Source of the DNA: Ashinkailepas kermadecensis
Taxonomy: Eukaryota > Arthropoda > Thecostraca > Neolepadidae
Direction: 5' to 3'
Assembly (NCBI GenBank): GCA_034440615.1
Contig: JAOTOM010001622.1
Coordinates: forward strand, 1-64,000
DNA length: 64,000 nt
This document shows positions 11,740-23,690 of the stretch, in pieces (position 1 is the first letter of the stretch; every line of letters starts with the position of its first letter). A program made the position numbers and the translations under genes. Under the pieces are notes generated by a model, which ran no database searches, was not told the DNA's origin, and was given only the letters and a program-made list of their open reading frames with translations.

Positions 11740-13810
11740 CAGGCAGCGGCAGAGCAGATAGTTAACAGAAGTCAACAGACAACGACTCATTGCGCCATGA
11801 TACGAGCAGGCTTGGATCTAGAGGAAAGGGATGGGAGGATGCGACTTGATGTAGGCAGGCGTGAATCCAGAGGAAAGAGAGGGGTGTACACTCAGTGTGC
11901 TCTCCATCCCGGGATCCAGAGCGAAGCGAGGGAGGATTCTTAGTGTGCTCTCCCCTCCCGGGATCCAGAGAAAAGGGATTCGAGGGTACTCAGGGTGCTC
12001 TCCATCTCGATTGACAGATGAAACAACATAGCGAGATCAACGAATTTGTTGGCCAAGCATTAGCATACAAACTGATAGATTTGATGTGTTCGTATCTAGA
12101 TTGTTGACCGTAATTTGGCGATACGCGTTCCCTCAACCATCCTCGAGACGGATCCAGCAGCATTTCCGCACATATGGCAACGATTCCTTTTTTCTTGGAC
12201 TCCATAGGAAAGAACAGGCATAAATGCTTGTCAATATCTTTGTTTTTTATTAATATGGATTTCCTCAGCTTTCATGTGCGCATTTATTCAGTTTTGTCAC
12301 GTATAAAAATGGCCATAGCGCCACGAGCTACTTAGCACGCGAAAACTCCCCTCAGCTAAACATCATAATAACAATATATGCACCTGCACCATGAAAAACA
12401 TCACACCAAAGACAGATCTTCATGTGACCCAATAGTGAAGCGGGAAGTCACCGCTTATGCTGCGACTTTGAAAACCTACCTCCGAGATTGCATATGCTAC
12501 ATAGACTTGCTTTTGACGGCCTTTATATAATTTGTGTTTTCTATGTGCTAGCATAGGCTTATTTTCGCATGACTTTACCTAAAATTGGGCACTGCCCGTT
12601 CGCGATTGATAAACGATGCACGATATACGACACATGTTTTAGGTGCAATAGAGATACTTACGTCACACTTCTCGTGGATTCTCCGAAAGGACCTCCTCAT
12701 AGATCAGAGCGCTCTGATGTTTCTTTTTTCGTAGCAGGACGAGACGAGTTTTAGCTCAGTTGTTTACATGAAATCCCCACAAGGGTAATTTTCAACAAGT
12801 CTGGAGAAGCGACCCCTGCTTCTGCCCGCTGAGTGTGGCTCATATCCCTCGTGCCTCATAAGAGGTCTCCTTGAAATTCCGAAGGCAACTCAGAGGAAAG
12901 AATGTCATCGCCAGTTATTATTAACAGGCCTAGTCGGTAGTGGGGGATATATTTATCGTAGTGACTTAAGCCTCCATTTTGCGCGAAGCAACACCCAGGA
13001 CCCAGTTCACCTCTGAGAGGACAATAATCGAAGTATTCTTCGAGCGACCCGCCGGATCTTCCGGATCGGTTCGCCCTCCTGCAATCCAGAGACAGCACCT
13101 GTGCGAACGAAACCTCCTTCCTTAGACATGTCGCCGTGTCGAAATCTTCCCAATGCAAGACCTCCCGCCAATCACAACCCGTTTTGTTTAATTTTTCTTT
13201 GTTTTACTTCGTTCCAGCTTCGTTTTTCGAAACTCAGACGATAGGCGTCTATCGAAATCAGCACATACTTGGCGCTGGGTTATTATCGACGTCGATGCGC
13301 TCCCAAGGCTGGCTGAAAATCTTCATGCGCAACTGTACCCGACATCTCCGCTTGACATTTTTATTTGGACCCGAAAAATATCAAGCTCAATACGCACAAA
13401 AAGGGAACATCTAAGCGCCCTCAAATTTCAGTCGGTGAAAAAAACACTAACTCAGCAACTAGTAGCGGTGAAAAAGTGGCATTGGAGTCTCCATAGGACT
13501 CAATTGGATTCGCGCAACGTCAGAGACTAGCCGAGGAATTCCAAGGTCGAGACATGACACACAGACATACCAGGGCACAGCAAGTAAGACAAACATGTGA
13601 CACACATTCGCGCGACAGAGCTATCCTTAATAATTAAACATAGCACTCGTGGCATATATAACATGGCGCATAATCCTGACATAACATCCATAGCTCTTAA
13701 TCAACTTAACTACAATGCTCCCAACATATGCTTTAGGTGAACAATAATGCCAGACAGACGGCAACTTGACTCCAAGACCGAACCGGCAACCTGACTCCGG
13801 TGACCTTGTC
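11740..13810. other. No gene recognised; degenerate repeat near the left end
   Basis: From 11,813 to 12,003 a degenerate repeat of roughly 60 bp recurs three to four times (GGATCCAGAG..., GTGTGCTCTCC...). The remainder shows no credible frame. Confidence 0.45.
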
Positions 13811-13816
13811 ACACAT

Positions 13817-14335
13817 TCAATGATTCATCAAGTGACCGGCCGGCGGGCAAACGGGCCGGCAGACAGGCGCCGTCAGGCCGAGCGGTAGCGGGGGGGGGGG
13901 GTCGGCAGCAGACTCCGCAGCGGCGGGCACAGGGAGCAGTGCGACTTCATTCTTAATATTGCATTCAGCGTGCACCCCGACTGTAGCCGGGTCGGCTTGG
14001 GCACCAGTAGCGGCAGGAGCTACGCGTTCCGGGGCGGTCACCTTGTACAGGTCGTCTATGGATCGGATTACCTGTGTTGGCGCTCGTTCGTGTAGCCGAA
14101 TTTTCATTCTGCCCACGTCCGACCACGCCGAGTGAAGCTTCCCCTCCTTCATTTGTCGAGCGACGTACAGAGTATGCTCATTTTCACGTGTTAGGGTGTC
14201 AGTTATGGAAGTATTCATCACTGCGTCCGTCGCAATGGCCGTGCCACAAAGTCCTCGCGATGTCAAAATGCTACACATTTTCACCATAGTAAACCCATTT
14301 AAAATAGTAAACCCATTTAACGGTGCAGTGTGCAT
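13817..14335 (-). pseudogene. LINE ORF1 remnant with FP-like domain
   Basis: A 172-codon frame whose middle resembles the FP-type domain found in ORF1 proteins of many animal non-LTR retrotransposons: LTRENEHTLYVARQMKEGKL, then HSAWSDVGRMKIRLHE, then APTQVIRSIDDLYKV. In these proteins the domain is near the C-terminus and is thought to help bind nucleic acid. The first 50 residues look unlike an ORF1 (three near-identical NGF-containing stretches from a duplicated AAACCCATTTAA segment), and the last 60 are Ala/Pro-rich with a G/C run at the DNA level. No reverse transcriptase follows, so this is a broken, isolated piece. Assignment to a particular LINE clade is not possible. Confidence 0.6.
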
Positions 14336-14339
14336 ATGG

Positions 14340-14980
14340 TATCCATCCGCTACCGCTAACTGGTGTTAATTGCGAGAACTACTAGTTACCAAGATGGCGC
14401 TGTCATCCGGACACTTTGGATATCGGACAGCCCAACAAACACAGAAGGCCCAACACATCGGAATCGGCGGTGAATCGACCGCGGGTGTAATGGAAGCCGG
14501 AGAGCAAAGGTCACGTGATCCGACTACTGGAAGACAATCGCTAGAGGTGGTTTATCATTCGCGTTATTGAAGGATGCACCACACTCGACATGCCGCACTG
14601 CGTGGGCCCCAGACTGGATTTACGGCATCAACTGTTACAGTTGGTTTGCCATTCGGGTTATCGAAGGATGCACCATAACAGACCTGCCGCTCTGCGATGC
14701 ATCAACCATATCCACCGCATCAACTGCTCCCAGGGGCGCAGAAACTGTTTCAAAGGTGAGGGGAAGCGCCATTTTGAAGTCGATTATTTTCATCCAACTC
14801 CCATGGGATGGATGTTAAGCTGATACTTAACATGGTAGGATACCTCCCTGGATGTAGCTCATATGGGGTGGTATGTGGGGTGTGAGTGGGAGTTGGATGC
14901 GCTGACCCCTTTACCCCTTAGATTCCTACGCTCATGACTGCTCCTGTCACTACTGACAGCTGTGTACCATGTTCTCTGTC
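14340..14980. other. No gene recognised; local duplication
   Basis: A segment of about 35-50 bp is repeated at 14,550-14,600 and 14,643-14,695 (ATCGAAGGATGCACCA-type). AAGATGGCGCT near 14,391 resembles the YY1-type motif of some promoters and LINE 5' ends, without further support. Confidence 0.4.
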
Positions 14981-14984
14981 CCAT

Positions 14985-15110
14985 GCTCTGTGTACCACGC
15001 CCTGTGTACCACGCCCTATGTGCCACGCCCTGTGTAACACGCCCTGTGTACCACGCCCTGTGTACCACGCCTTGTGTGCCACGCCCTGTGTACCACGCCC
15101 TGTGTGCCAT
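14985..15110. repeat. 14-bp minisatellite, about 9 copies
   Basis: The unit is CCTGTGTACCACGC, with GTGCCAC and GTAACAC variants. Confidence 0.9.
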
Positions 15111-15645
15111 GCGTACAGCACCGGGCGGGTGATTAGGGCGATAATTAAGCAGGAGTGGACCAAGTCATCTCCAGGAAATAATCCAGCATCCTTGCACTAC
15201 GATGTTGGACACCAGCCGCAGCGTAGGTCAGTCCTGCAAAACATCACCGTCGGGGATTGATGAATTCAAGTTATTATCGAAGTACGAGTCGCAGGTGTGC
15301 GAACTGGTATCAAGCGAGTTGGAGATACGTCGACACAGACATTGCGATGGCAGCGTGGCCGGACAGTCTCCACTTGCTGCCGGACAGCAAGTGTGGCTGA
15401 AAGGACACGAACCACTTCCATCGTTTTCCACGGTAGAAAAGGAGCGTCACGGTCATGCTCTGAATGGCAATACGCAGTTTGTGACAGTTGGGTTTATATC
15501 TCAAAGCCTTCACGTAAGCAGAAAGAACACAAACAAAAAGCGGGAAGATTTTACATTTTGGTGTATGTTAATTTACCAATGTGGGGTCCTTTGTAAATGG
15601 TGGCTGGTGGTGCATGCTACGTGAACTCGACCATGCAGCATGCAG
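15111..15645. other. No gene recognised
   Basis: Ordinary sequence with overlapping short frames and no domain. Confidence 0.35.
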
Positions 15646-15647
15646 AC

Positions 15648-15900
15648 AGTGGCGTCGCCACGAAATTCTTCCAGGGGGGGCAATATTGATAGGGGGCCTC
15701 CTGCTCCCGAAAGGGGGCCTCCACTGTGTTAGGGCCTCCTATTGCTTTTTTAGGCTCTTAGTATGGTTCCAGAATGGGGAACATGGCTTCATATTGATGT
15801 CTTGTTTGTTCTTGGCATGGTGCATCATTTACGCAAAGCGCAATAGCAAGAATCTTTTTTTCCGCTGAGAACTGAGCCATACCAGGGTATAAATAAGCAA
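15648..15900 (+). repeat. Dispersed repeat, family III, copy 1
   Basis: Starts GTGGCGTCGCCACGAAATTC and runs through a G tract, GGGGGCCTCCTGCTCCCGAA, CATATTGATGTCTTGTTTG and TGGTGCATCATTTACGCAAA to CATACCAGGGTATAAATAAG. The same sequence recurs inside both copies of the segmental duplication. It is non-coding. Confidence 0.85.
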
Positions 15901-15986
15901 ACGCACTGGCGGATCTAGCCCACCGGTTTTGGGAGGGGGGCCAACTTTCGGTTTTCGGCGTCAGCCCCCCCCCTCCCCTCCCCCCA

Positions 15987-16180
15987 GTGGCGTACTTAGG
16001 AAGTGCATCAGAGGAGGGGTCGAAGGGATTTGGAGGGTGCCCATTCTCCCACTATTTTTGGTTAAAAGCATCGGATTTCTACCACTATTTGTCAGATGGA
16101 CCCATTTTTTACAATAATAATTAATGACAACATAATTTCCTGTGTAGGGGCCCCAGCCTACCTTCACCGCTTCTAAGTTA
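15987..16180 (+). repeat. 5'-end fragment of the large tandem-built element
   Basis: CAGTGGCGTACTTAGGAAG followed by GGATTTGGAGGGTGCCCA, CATCGGATTTCTACCACTAT and a TAATTAATGACAACATAATT-type segment. These match, in order, the first 200 bases of copies A (17,033) and B (46,062). The match stops near 16,180. Confidence 0.7.
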
Positions 16181-16264
16181 CGGGATTTGTGTTCTTGTTT
16201 ACCAAAACGTTCATGTTCACGTTCAACATCTTGTACCACGTCAACGTTCGTGCACGTGTACACA

Positions 16265-16970
16265 CTGGCAGATCCGATTTTGTCAACTCTTGCTGTAAGC
16301 AGAACTTGAGCAGCATAGAACCCTCGATGCGTGTCAGAATGTACTATGCTACCATATTGGCTTCCAAACAATTATAAAAATACCTTTAAAATTGGAGATA
16401 CTTTCATCCAGACGATATTTTTAACCTCGGCAAAGGTTACTGCATTTTCATTCAGTTTACTTCTGTTGGTTTCGGGGGGCCAAAAGACCCTTTTAGGCGC
16501 TTCGGGGGAGCCATGGCCGGAATGGCCGCTCCCTGGATCCGCTAGTGAATGTAGCCTGTCTCTTCATCTTAGCAACCCAACACCAACATACGAAACATGC
16601 TGCTCAACTGGGCTCAACTGGTCACTCGCACAAAACATCCTGTTCAAATTCCGCTTTCGAAATCTGGCTCACTGGGTCCGCTTGCCCGTTACTGGCTAAA
16701 CAAACTTCATGAACCTATCTGACGAAGGAATAATGAAACTGCTGATTTCGTCATCTCTTGCTGTAAGCAGAACTTCAACAGCATAGAACCCTCGATGCGT
16801 CAGAATCTACTATGCTACCATATTGGACTTCCAAACAATCATAACAAAATACCTTTAAAATTGGAGATTATTTCACCTGGAAAGCTATTTTTTAACCTCG
16901 GCAAAGGTTACTGCATTTTAATTTAGTTTCCTTTTATTGGTTTGGGGGGGGGCCAAAAGACACTATGGCC
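16265..16970 (+). repeat. Two direct copies of a 215-bp sequence
   Basis: 16,270-16,490 and 16,752-16,965 share CTTGCTGTAAGCAGAACTT, AGCATAGAACCCTCGATGCG, TTTAAAATTGGAGAT, ACCTCGGCAAAGGTTACTGC and a G-rich end GGGGCCAAAAGAC. They lie about 480 bp apart. Each ends in CATGGCCGGAAT and a CTGGATCCGC terminus, suggesting two insertions or a local duplication of a short element. Confidence 0.85.
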
Positions 16971-17032
16971 CCCCCTTTGAAGCGTTTGGGGGGGGCCATG
17001 GCCGGAATCCCCCCCCCCTCCTGGATCCGCCA

Positions 17033-20000
17033 GTGCCAGTGACGTACCTATATTTGCGTCAAGGGGAGGGGGGGCAAACGTATTTGGAGGGGTCCACCTA
17101 CTCAATAAAAAGTCTTCCGATTTCGACCACTATTTTGTCAAAGTGGACCTATTTATATAAAATAATTAGTGACCAACTAAATTATCCTGTCGAGGGGCCT
17201 TATCTACCACTATCGTTTCCGATTCGTCGGATTTCAACCCTGGCTCCCCCATCCTGTTCGAATGTATTATTTTGGTATCCCTTGATAAGTCACCATGCAC
17301 TGCTGAAATTACACCTACACAGATCACTTTAAAATGTAAAATTTACCAATTTCAGACATTCCAGTTCATAATGCCCGGTCGCCACGAAGCCAACGTTAGT
17401 GCATGTGCACACCCATCTTGCGCATTCGGCGTATTCGCCACACTTCGTGCGATGCTACGGATTCTGCTGGGCCTCCTACGCTTTGCTAATTGCTGCCACA
17501 TGATAGACTTGCGCCTTATCTGACGTGATGAAATGCTTTGTATGGGCGTTCGCTGCAAAAATTCGATTAATTAAATTCGATCATTAGTTCCCTACTTCTC
17601 ATATTTTATGATGAAGAAATGCGGATACCCGCTGAGCTTTGATGCACCTCATATATTTGATTAAACATGCTTCCAGGTTGGCTACCGAACCGAGGCCCTG
17701 CCTGAGTGTACTTCTTTGGACCCGTTTCGTATTTCTTCGTCTACGGATGTGTCTTAGGGCTCCAATCAATTTTGTTCGAGGCCCAATGCATTTTCGAAAC
17801 CCGTGCTCGTTTTAGGGTTTTGTTGCTTCTTTGTGCACCGATGATTTTTCTTAGTTGTCGGGGCGCTTTCAATGATCTCAATGTATTTATTTAGTGCCCG
17901 GTATTTTTGTTCGTTCTGGTACCATGTTGCTTATTGCGACCCCAGCCTCTTTTCAGGCCCTTGTGCGGTCGCATGGCCCCTGTGTGCCTTGAGAGCTTCC
18001 GGTGTTTTTTTGTGTGTTTTTTTTAGAGTTCCCGTTATATTTATTTATGGCTGCAACGCATGTTTTAGGGCCCTGTCGCTTTTTGCGAGACTGCGCTTTG
18101 GAGGGCCAGTTACATTTTCGGTCCCCGTTGTGCTCTTTGGGTCGCGCTGTGATTATTTGGGGCTTCTGACGCACATTTGTGGGGCCCAGTACGATTTTGG
18201 GTCTTCGGTACGATATTTATGGGTCTTAGCGCAACTTATCGCGCCCAGGCGCGTGGTTCCGGGCACCCAACGCCAGTTATCTGGGGTCAACGCGATTTTT
18301 GTGGACCTCTTCTGAATTTTCTTTAAATTCCGAATCTCGGCCTGACTTTTCGAGTCCCTGGCGCCATGTTTTTCCATCTCACCTCGATTTTCTTCGAGCT
18401 CCGGTATGTTTTTCGATGCCGTACGCGATTTTTCAAGGCATCTGATGATATGTTCGGTGCTCCAGAACCATTTTCCTGACCAGGACTTTTTTTGGAATCC
18501 CTCCTTATTTTGGAGGGCTCCGGCTTTCTTTTTCGGATACCGATGCGACTTTGGGGGTCACACGGTGCTTATGTGGAGCCCTAGACGCCAATTATTGGCA
18601 GCCCCGATGTGAATTTTTGATGCCCAGACCAAATTTTTGGTACTACCGATGGGAATTATGGGTCCGAGCGCGATATTTGGTGGGACCTGTTGGAGTTTGT
18701 GGGGCGCGTTGTACTTAGCTGTGGCCCCAACGCGATCTTGGCGGTTCCTGTTGCAGATTTTCGGGCCTCGGAGCGAGTTTTCTGGGGCCCGCCGCATTTA
18801 CTTGGAGCCCCTACGCGAATTCTGGTGGACCGACGCGAATTTTTGTGGACCCAGCGCGACTCTTGGGGGCCTCAGCTCGATTCTTGGGAGCATATCCCTC
18901 TTAGGAGGGAGGGGCATTTGCCCCTTTGATATGCCACTGCGGCCACCGAAGGAGTATTTTGTTCAACCGATGGCACCTTTCGGAGTGTAAAAGCCCTCCG
19001 GGTAATTTTTGCCGGAACTGTTCTTAATTTTCCGGTGCTGGGGTCCATTTGATCGAGTCTCGGTGTGAACTTTTGGACATCGAGTTCTATTTTTTTAAAG
19101 GTCTTGATGTGATATATTTGATGTGATAGCCTCCTTTGCAATCCAGGGGGCCTCCTTGATAATCCTGTGGGCCTCCTTTGCAATCCTGGAGGCCTCCTTG
19201 ACAATCATGTGGGCTTCCTTTGCCATCCTGGGGGGCCTCCTTTGTAATCCTGTGGGCCTCCTTTGCAATCCTGGGGGCCTCCTTTGCAATCATGAGGGCT
19301 TCCTTTGCAATCCTGGAGTCTTTTGCAATCCTTGGGGCCTCCCTTGCAATCCTGGGGGCCTCCATCGCAATCCTGGGGCCTCCTTTGCAATCATGGGGCC
19401 TTTTTGCAATCCTGGTGGACTCCTTTGCAATCCTGGGGGCCTCCTTTGCAATCCTTGGGGCCTCCTTTGCAATCCTGAGGGCCTCCATTGCAATTATGGG
19501 GGCCTCCTTTGTAATCACATGGGCCTCATTTGCAATCATAAGGGCCTCCTTTGCAATCCTGGGGGCCTCCTTTGCAATCCTGGGGGGCCTCCTTCGCTAG
19601 CCTGGAGGCATCCTTCGCAATCCTGGGGGTCTCCTTTGGAATCCTGGGGCCTCCTTTGCAATCCTGGGGGCCTCCTTTGCAATCCTGGAGTCCTTTGCAA
19701 CCCTGGGGGCCTCCTTTGCAATCCTGGGGGCCTCCTTTGTAATCCTGTGGGCCTTTGCAATCCTGGGGGCCTCCTTTGTAATCCTGGGGGCCTCCTTCGC
19801 AATCTTGGGGGCCTCCTTTGCAATCCTGGGGCCTCCTTTGCAATCCCGGGGGCCTCCTTTGCCATCCTGGGGGCCTCCATCGCAATCCTGTGGGCCTCCT
19901 TTGCAATCATGGGGCCTCTTTTGCAATCCTGGGGGCCTCCTTCGCTAGCCTGGAGGCATCCTTCGTTAGCCTGGAGGCATCCTTCGCAATCCTGGGGTCT

Positions 20001-21141
20001 ACTTTGCAATCATGGGGCCTCCTTTGCAATCATGGGGGCCTCCTTTGCAATCCTGGAGGCCTCCTTTGCAATCCTGTGGGTCTCCTTTGCAATCCTGGGG
20101 CATCCTTTGCAATCCTGAGGGTCTCCTTTGCAATCCTGGGGGCCTCCTTTACAATCCTGGGGGCCTCATTTGCAATCCTGGGGGGCCTCCTTCGCTAGCC
20201 TGGAGGAATCCTTCGCAATCCTGGGGGTCTCCTTTGGAATCCTGGGGCCTCCTTTGCAATCATGGGGGCCTCCTTTGCAATCCTGGAGTCCTTTGCAATC
20301 CTGGGGGCCACCTTTGCAATCCTGGGGGCCTCCTTTGTAATCCTGTGGGCCTTTGCAATCCTGGGGGCCTCCTTTGTATTCCTGGGGCCCTCCTTCGCAA
20401 TCCCGGTGGCCTACTTTGCAATCCTGGGGGCCTCCTTTGCAATCCTGGGGCCTCCTTTGCAATCCTGGGGGCCTCCTTTGCAATCCTGTGGGCCTCCATC
20501 GCAATTCTGGGGGCCTCCTTTGCAATCATGGGGCCTCCTTTGCAATCATGGGGGCCTCCTTTGCAATCCTGGGGGCCTCCTTTGCAATCCTGGAGTCCTT
20601 TGCAATCCTGGGGGCCTCCTTTGCAATCCTGGGGGCCTCCTTTGCAATCCTGGAGGCCTCCTTTGCAATCCTGGAGGCCTCCTTTCCAATCCTGGGGGCC
20701 TCCTTCGCAATTCTGGTGGCCTCCTTTGCAATCCTGGGGGCCTCCTTTGCAATCCTGGGGGCCTCCTTTGCAATCATGGAGGCCTCCTTCGTAATCACGG
20801 GGTCCTCCTTTGCAATCCTGGAGGCCTCCTTTGCAATCCTGTGGGTCTCCTTTTCAATCCTGGGGGCCTCCTTTGCATTCCTGGGGGCCTCCGTGCCAAT
20901 TGTTGGCACTCTCTTGATTTCTGGAGCCTGCTATCTTCTCCTAGGTGACTCCTTCTTCGAATTAGGGGCTTCCTCTCATGTCTTGGAGGCCTCCTCTCAT
21001 GTCTCGTCGGCCTCCTTGGTGACTTTTTTCCTGTGCATTTCCGGATAGGGGCCTCCTCAAATTTCAGGGGGGGCGGCGCCCCCCCAGTTTCACGACAGGG
21101 GGCGACTGCCCTCCCTGCCCCCCCCGGTGGCGACGCCCTTG
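17033..21141 (+). mobile_element. Large tandem-built non-coding element, copy A
   Basis: The left end AGTGACGTACCTATATTTGC and right end CCCCCCCGGTGGCGACGCCC match copies B, C and D. The first 2 kb is a decayed array of roughly 35-bp units of the type GGGCCCCAGCGCGATTTTTG, reading through GCCGATGGCACCTTTCGGAG-like sequence to about 19,090. The second part is made of degenerate 20-25-bp units (GGGGCCTCCTxTCxTxTTGG) and includes the 20-bp array annotated separately. The right end has ATTTCCGGATAGGGGCCTCC and a G/C tract. Relative to B, the middle of the element is missing. No frame encodes a recognisable protein, so transposition must depend on outside enzymes or the copies arose by duplication. 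Confidence 0.75.
19130..20905. repeat. 20-bp minisatellite, almost 90 units, inside copy A
   Basis: The unit is GGGGCCTCCTTTGCAATCCT, mostly 20 or 21 bp. Larger blocks recur (for example GGCCTCCTTCGCTAGCCTGG at three sites, and TCCTGGAGTCCTTTGCAAT), showing higher-order duplication. Overlapping frames of 120-330 codons on both strands are repeat artefacts. Confidence 0.97.
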
Positions 21142-21159
21142 CATGCAGACCACAATGCC

Positions 21160-21401
21160 GCATGTTGCTCATGCGCTCAATCACTGTTTTTACACTCAAC
21201 TTGTGGAAAGACTATGCAGTAAGCTACAACGATCAAAGGAAACCTAAAACTCTCCAAAACAAATGTCTGCGCATGATTACAGGAGCTGACCCCACACCGC
21301 CCACATCGCCCTGCCTTCCTATTCACCTCGCTTTGCATATGAATTGTTGCCGAGTGCTGAGCAACACACTTTTGCTGGATGATTATCTTCCGAACTTCTA
21401 G
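21160..21401 (+). pseudogene. LINE reverse-transcriptase C-terminal fragment
   Basis: The frame contains KPKTLQNKCLRMITGADPTP, close to the LQNKxLRxITGAP signature downstream of the reverse-transcriptase domain in Jockey-like and related LINEs, followed by a short LHMNCCRVLSNT segment. Only about 60 residues survive between repeat sequence and unrelated DNA. The clade is not determined. Confidence 0.55.
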
Positions 21402-22965
21402 GGACCGTCGTTGAAAGTTTCATAAGCACCAATGAGACCTCAGTATTCTGTCTACCAACTAACTACCGCCAATGGCATCCGGAGTTCTGCAGAATGCTGG
21501 ATCATGAATTTTCTGGCAAAACTATCAGCGATAAACCAACAAGATAATCTGGTAGAAATTAAATGTATGGCGCTTACGAGACAAGAGGATCAGGCTTCCG
21601 CCGTTGGGGGCAGTCGTCACCATGTCGTCACAGCTAAGCCGCTCAATGCTGGGAAGTTTGGCTGCACTGCGTCCGGCCAAACCGCAAAACAGAACAATTC
21701 GCTGCACTTTCGCACGACGATAGTGGACCCAGCGCTTTACTCCTGCATGGTGCAGACAGCATCGTGAAGTAAGCTTTCCGCAGGCGGCTTCAGCGCCCAG
21801 AAAACCAACATGAAGTGCTATGCAATGGTAGTCGACAGGAGTCAAAGATAAGTTCTTGTTCGCATATTCCACGCGCAAATTCCTCAAGGCAGTAAGGTGC
21901 TGCGTTCTTTCAAAGATTTCGCGCAGAAATGTACCGAGAATAGCGTGCCAGCAATAAATTTCAACCCGCACGTGATCAGGATGGGCATAGGCTGTATCAA
22001 ACAACTACAAGAAATCGTCCGGGATGCGGGAAAAGTGTGTGACCTTTGATTACCATTGACGACACAAGCTTACGTGCAAAATTGCAGGTCGTTCAGACAA
22101 AATTGGTATGTCTCGACAAAAGTCGCCTCTTTGTTACCCTAACATACCCTAACCCTGTGTTACCCTAACATATACATACGATGTGGCCCCTCGTTACTGT
22201 CTAAATAAGACCGCCAAAGAAATAATCTTAACACATTGCATACATTCAAGCGCAGTCTCTTTTTTGTATGGGCATAAATGTTGTAAGAGGGCCTTAAGCT
22301 ATCCTCTTGAACTTGCACCCTTGTACGATGTCGTGAGCACGGTCAGAAAGCATGCCCACAGTAGGTACATGACGATTCAGGTTGCCCCAAGGCTAAATCT
22401 GCTGCTGTTATCCATTAAGACCAACAAGAAGCACGACATGGGGAATATCGTGCGACGCCATCTATGACCGTCATGCACAGTTATCGTGCACAGTGCACGT
22501 GGTCACTACCTCGTGCATGGGTCTAAGTCCAAGCGGATAGCCTAACAACGGAAGTCGTACAATATTCGTGCGCACACCTAGAAAGACGCGAAACGTGAAT
22601 GGATGGCGGATGGCATGTACTAAGTTAATTTGCTCAGTTCTCTAATAAAAAAGTTGCCACACACCTTTTATGTCGATCTCGTATGCTACGGTAAGATGAC
22701 GATTGTTGTGAATTAAAGGTTTTGTCATCTTTATATGAAATTTTGCATTCACACCTGTGTCGCCAATGGTAATCGAAGCTAGATGTATCCCGAAGGATAT
22801 TTTCCTTGTTTAGATGGGACACCCCAGTGCACAAAGACAGCACACACACCTACACACAGCCAAATTCAAATCCAAAGGGAGGATGAGTGCGTTAGGAAGG
22901 CAAATGAAAAAGTGACGGGAAGAGCAACGGGGAAGCTTCGCACATTTGCGTGACGAGATGCCGAC
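21402..22965. other. No gene recognised
   Basis: Several frames of 70-160 codons occur on both strands without domain features. A small telomere-like cluster lies at 22,133-22,171 and is listed separately. Confidence 0.4.
22133..22171. repeat. Telomere-like TTACCCTAAC cluster
   Basis: TTACCCTAACATACCCTAAC followed by CCTGTGTTACCCTAACAT: several CCCTAA units with interruptions, an interstitial telomere-like cluster. Confidence 0.6.
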
Positions 22966-22968
22966 TGA

Positions 22969-23062
22969 CTACGACTCTGACTCTGACTCTGACTCTGACT
23001 ATGACTATGACCATAACTGTGACTGACTATTACTATGACTATGACTATGACTATGACTCTGA
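22969..23062. repeat. (GACTCT/GACTAT)n hexamer microsatellite
   Basis: About 14 hexamers, ACTCTG units first and then ACTATG units, with one CATAACTGTGACT interruption. Confidence 0.93.
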
Positions 23063-23101
23063 GGGCTTGTCAGTGAGTTAGAGGTTCCCACTACCGTGCG
23101 A

Positions 23102-23325
23102 CAGAGTCGGATCCAGGAATCTGCTGGAGGAGGAGGGTGGGACTTGTTCTGGAGCGACGCCATTTCTCTGGCGAAGAGCGCCTTTTCCACTCCGAGGGGC
23201 GACATCATGTGAAAACTTGTTGAGCGTGAGGGGAGCTGGTGTACTCGAGCATCTTGAAAGCGCGCCTTCTTCCAGTAAAACTCATACCATACCTTACCAT
23301 CAGCGTCCCCCTGGATCCGCCACTG
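23102..23325 (+). mobile_element. Short TIR element, family II, diverged copy
   Basis: GAGTCGGATCCAGGAATCTG on the left and CCCCCTGGATCCGCCACTG on the right are the inverted ends of family II. The body keeps GCGACGCCATTT, GGCGAAGAGCGCCTTTTCC and a GTGTACTCGAGCA segment. Confidence 0.7.
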
Positions 23326-23379
23326 TTGTGAATTGCCCAATCGCCTGAGCAGGTGCAGGAGCTCGTGACAAAAAAAAAT

Positions 23380-23500
23380 AAATAGCCTCTGAGTGGCGCA
23401 CGAGACGTTTGTGGCGCAGCTCGGATATAAATCCTGCTGCCAGATCGGAAGGTCGACCACTCGGCTACCTGACGCTGGCGAGCGCAGACCTGCTCCCGCT
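23380..23500 (-). repeat. Possible tRNA-derived sequence
   Basis: Read on the minus strand, GGTAGCCGAGTGGTCGACCT resembles the D-arm/A-box region of a Leu/Ser-type tRNA. A matching B box is not clear, so this is a weak call. Confidence 0.3.
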
Positions 23501-23690
23501 GCCGCAGTAGCCAGTCCAGCGACCACTACATCATCCATAGCTGGTAAGCCGGGGGCGGTGGTATTCACCGAGATGGGCGAATAATTGTTTCCCTGCATAA
23601 TTGGGCTAAATGTGTGGTTAATGCTTTCTTTTGTATCATCCGTGGCTTGTTCTGTAACGACCATTTGCCTACTTGGCAGACACGTACTAT

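Noticed and set aside
13817..14335. A host gene on the minus strand
   Set aside because: The recognisable part is the FP-type domain of LINE ORF1, and the rest is low-complexity, so it is a retrotransposon remnant.
19123..21048. Several 120-330 codon frames on both strands
   Set aside because: By-products of the 20-bp array in copy A; all frames are equally open.
23005..23664. 219-codon minus-strand frame
   Set aside because: Crosses a hexamer microsatellite, a family II element and a tRNA-like sequence; it is a composite of repeats.
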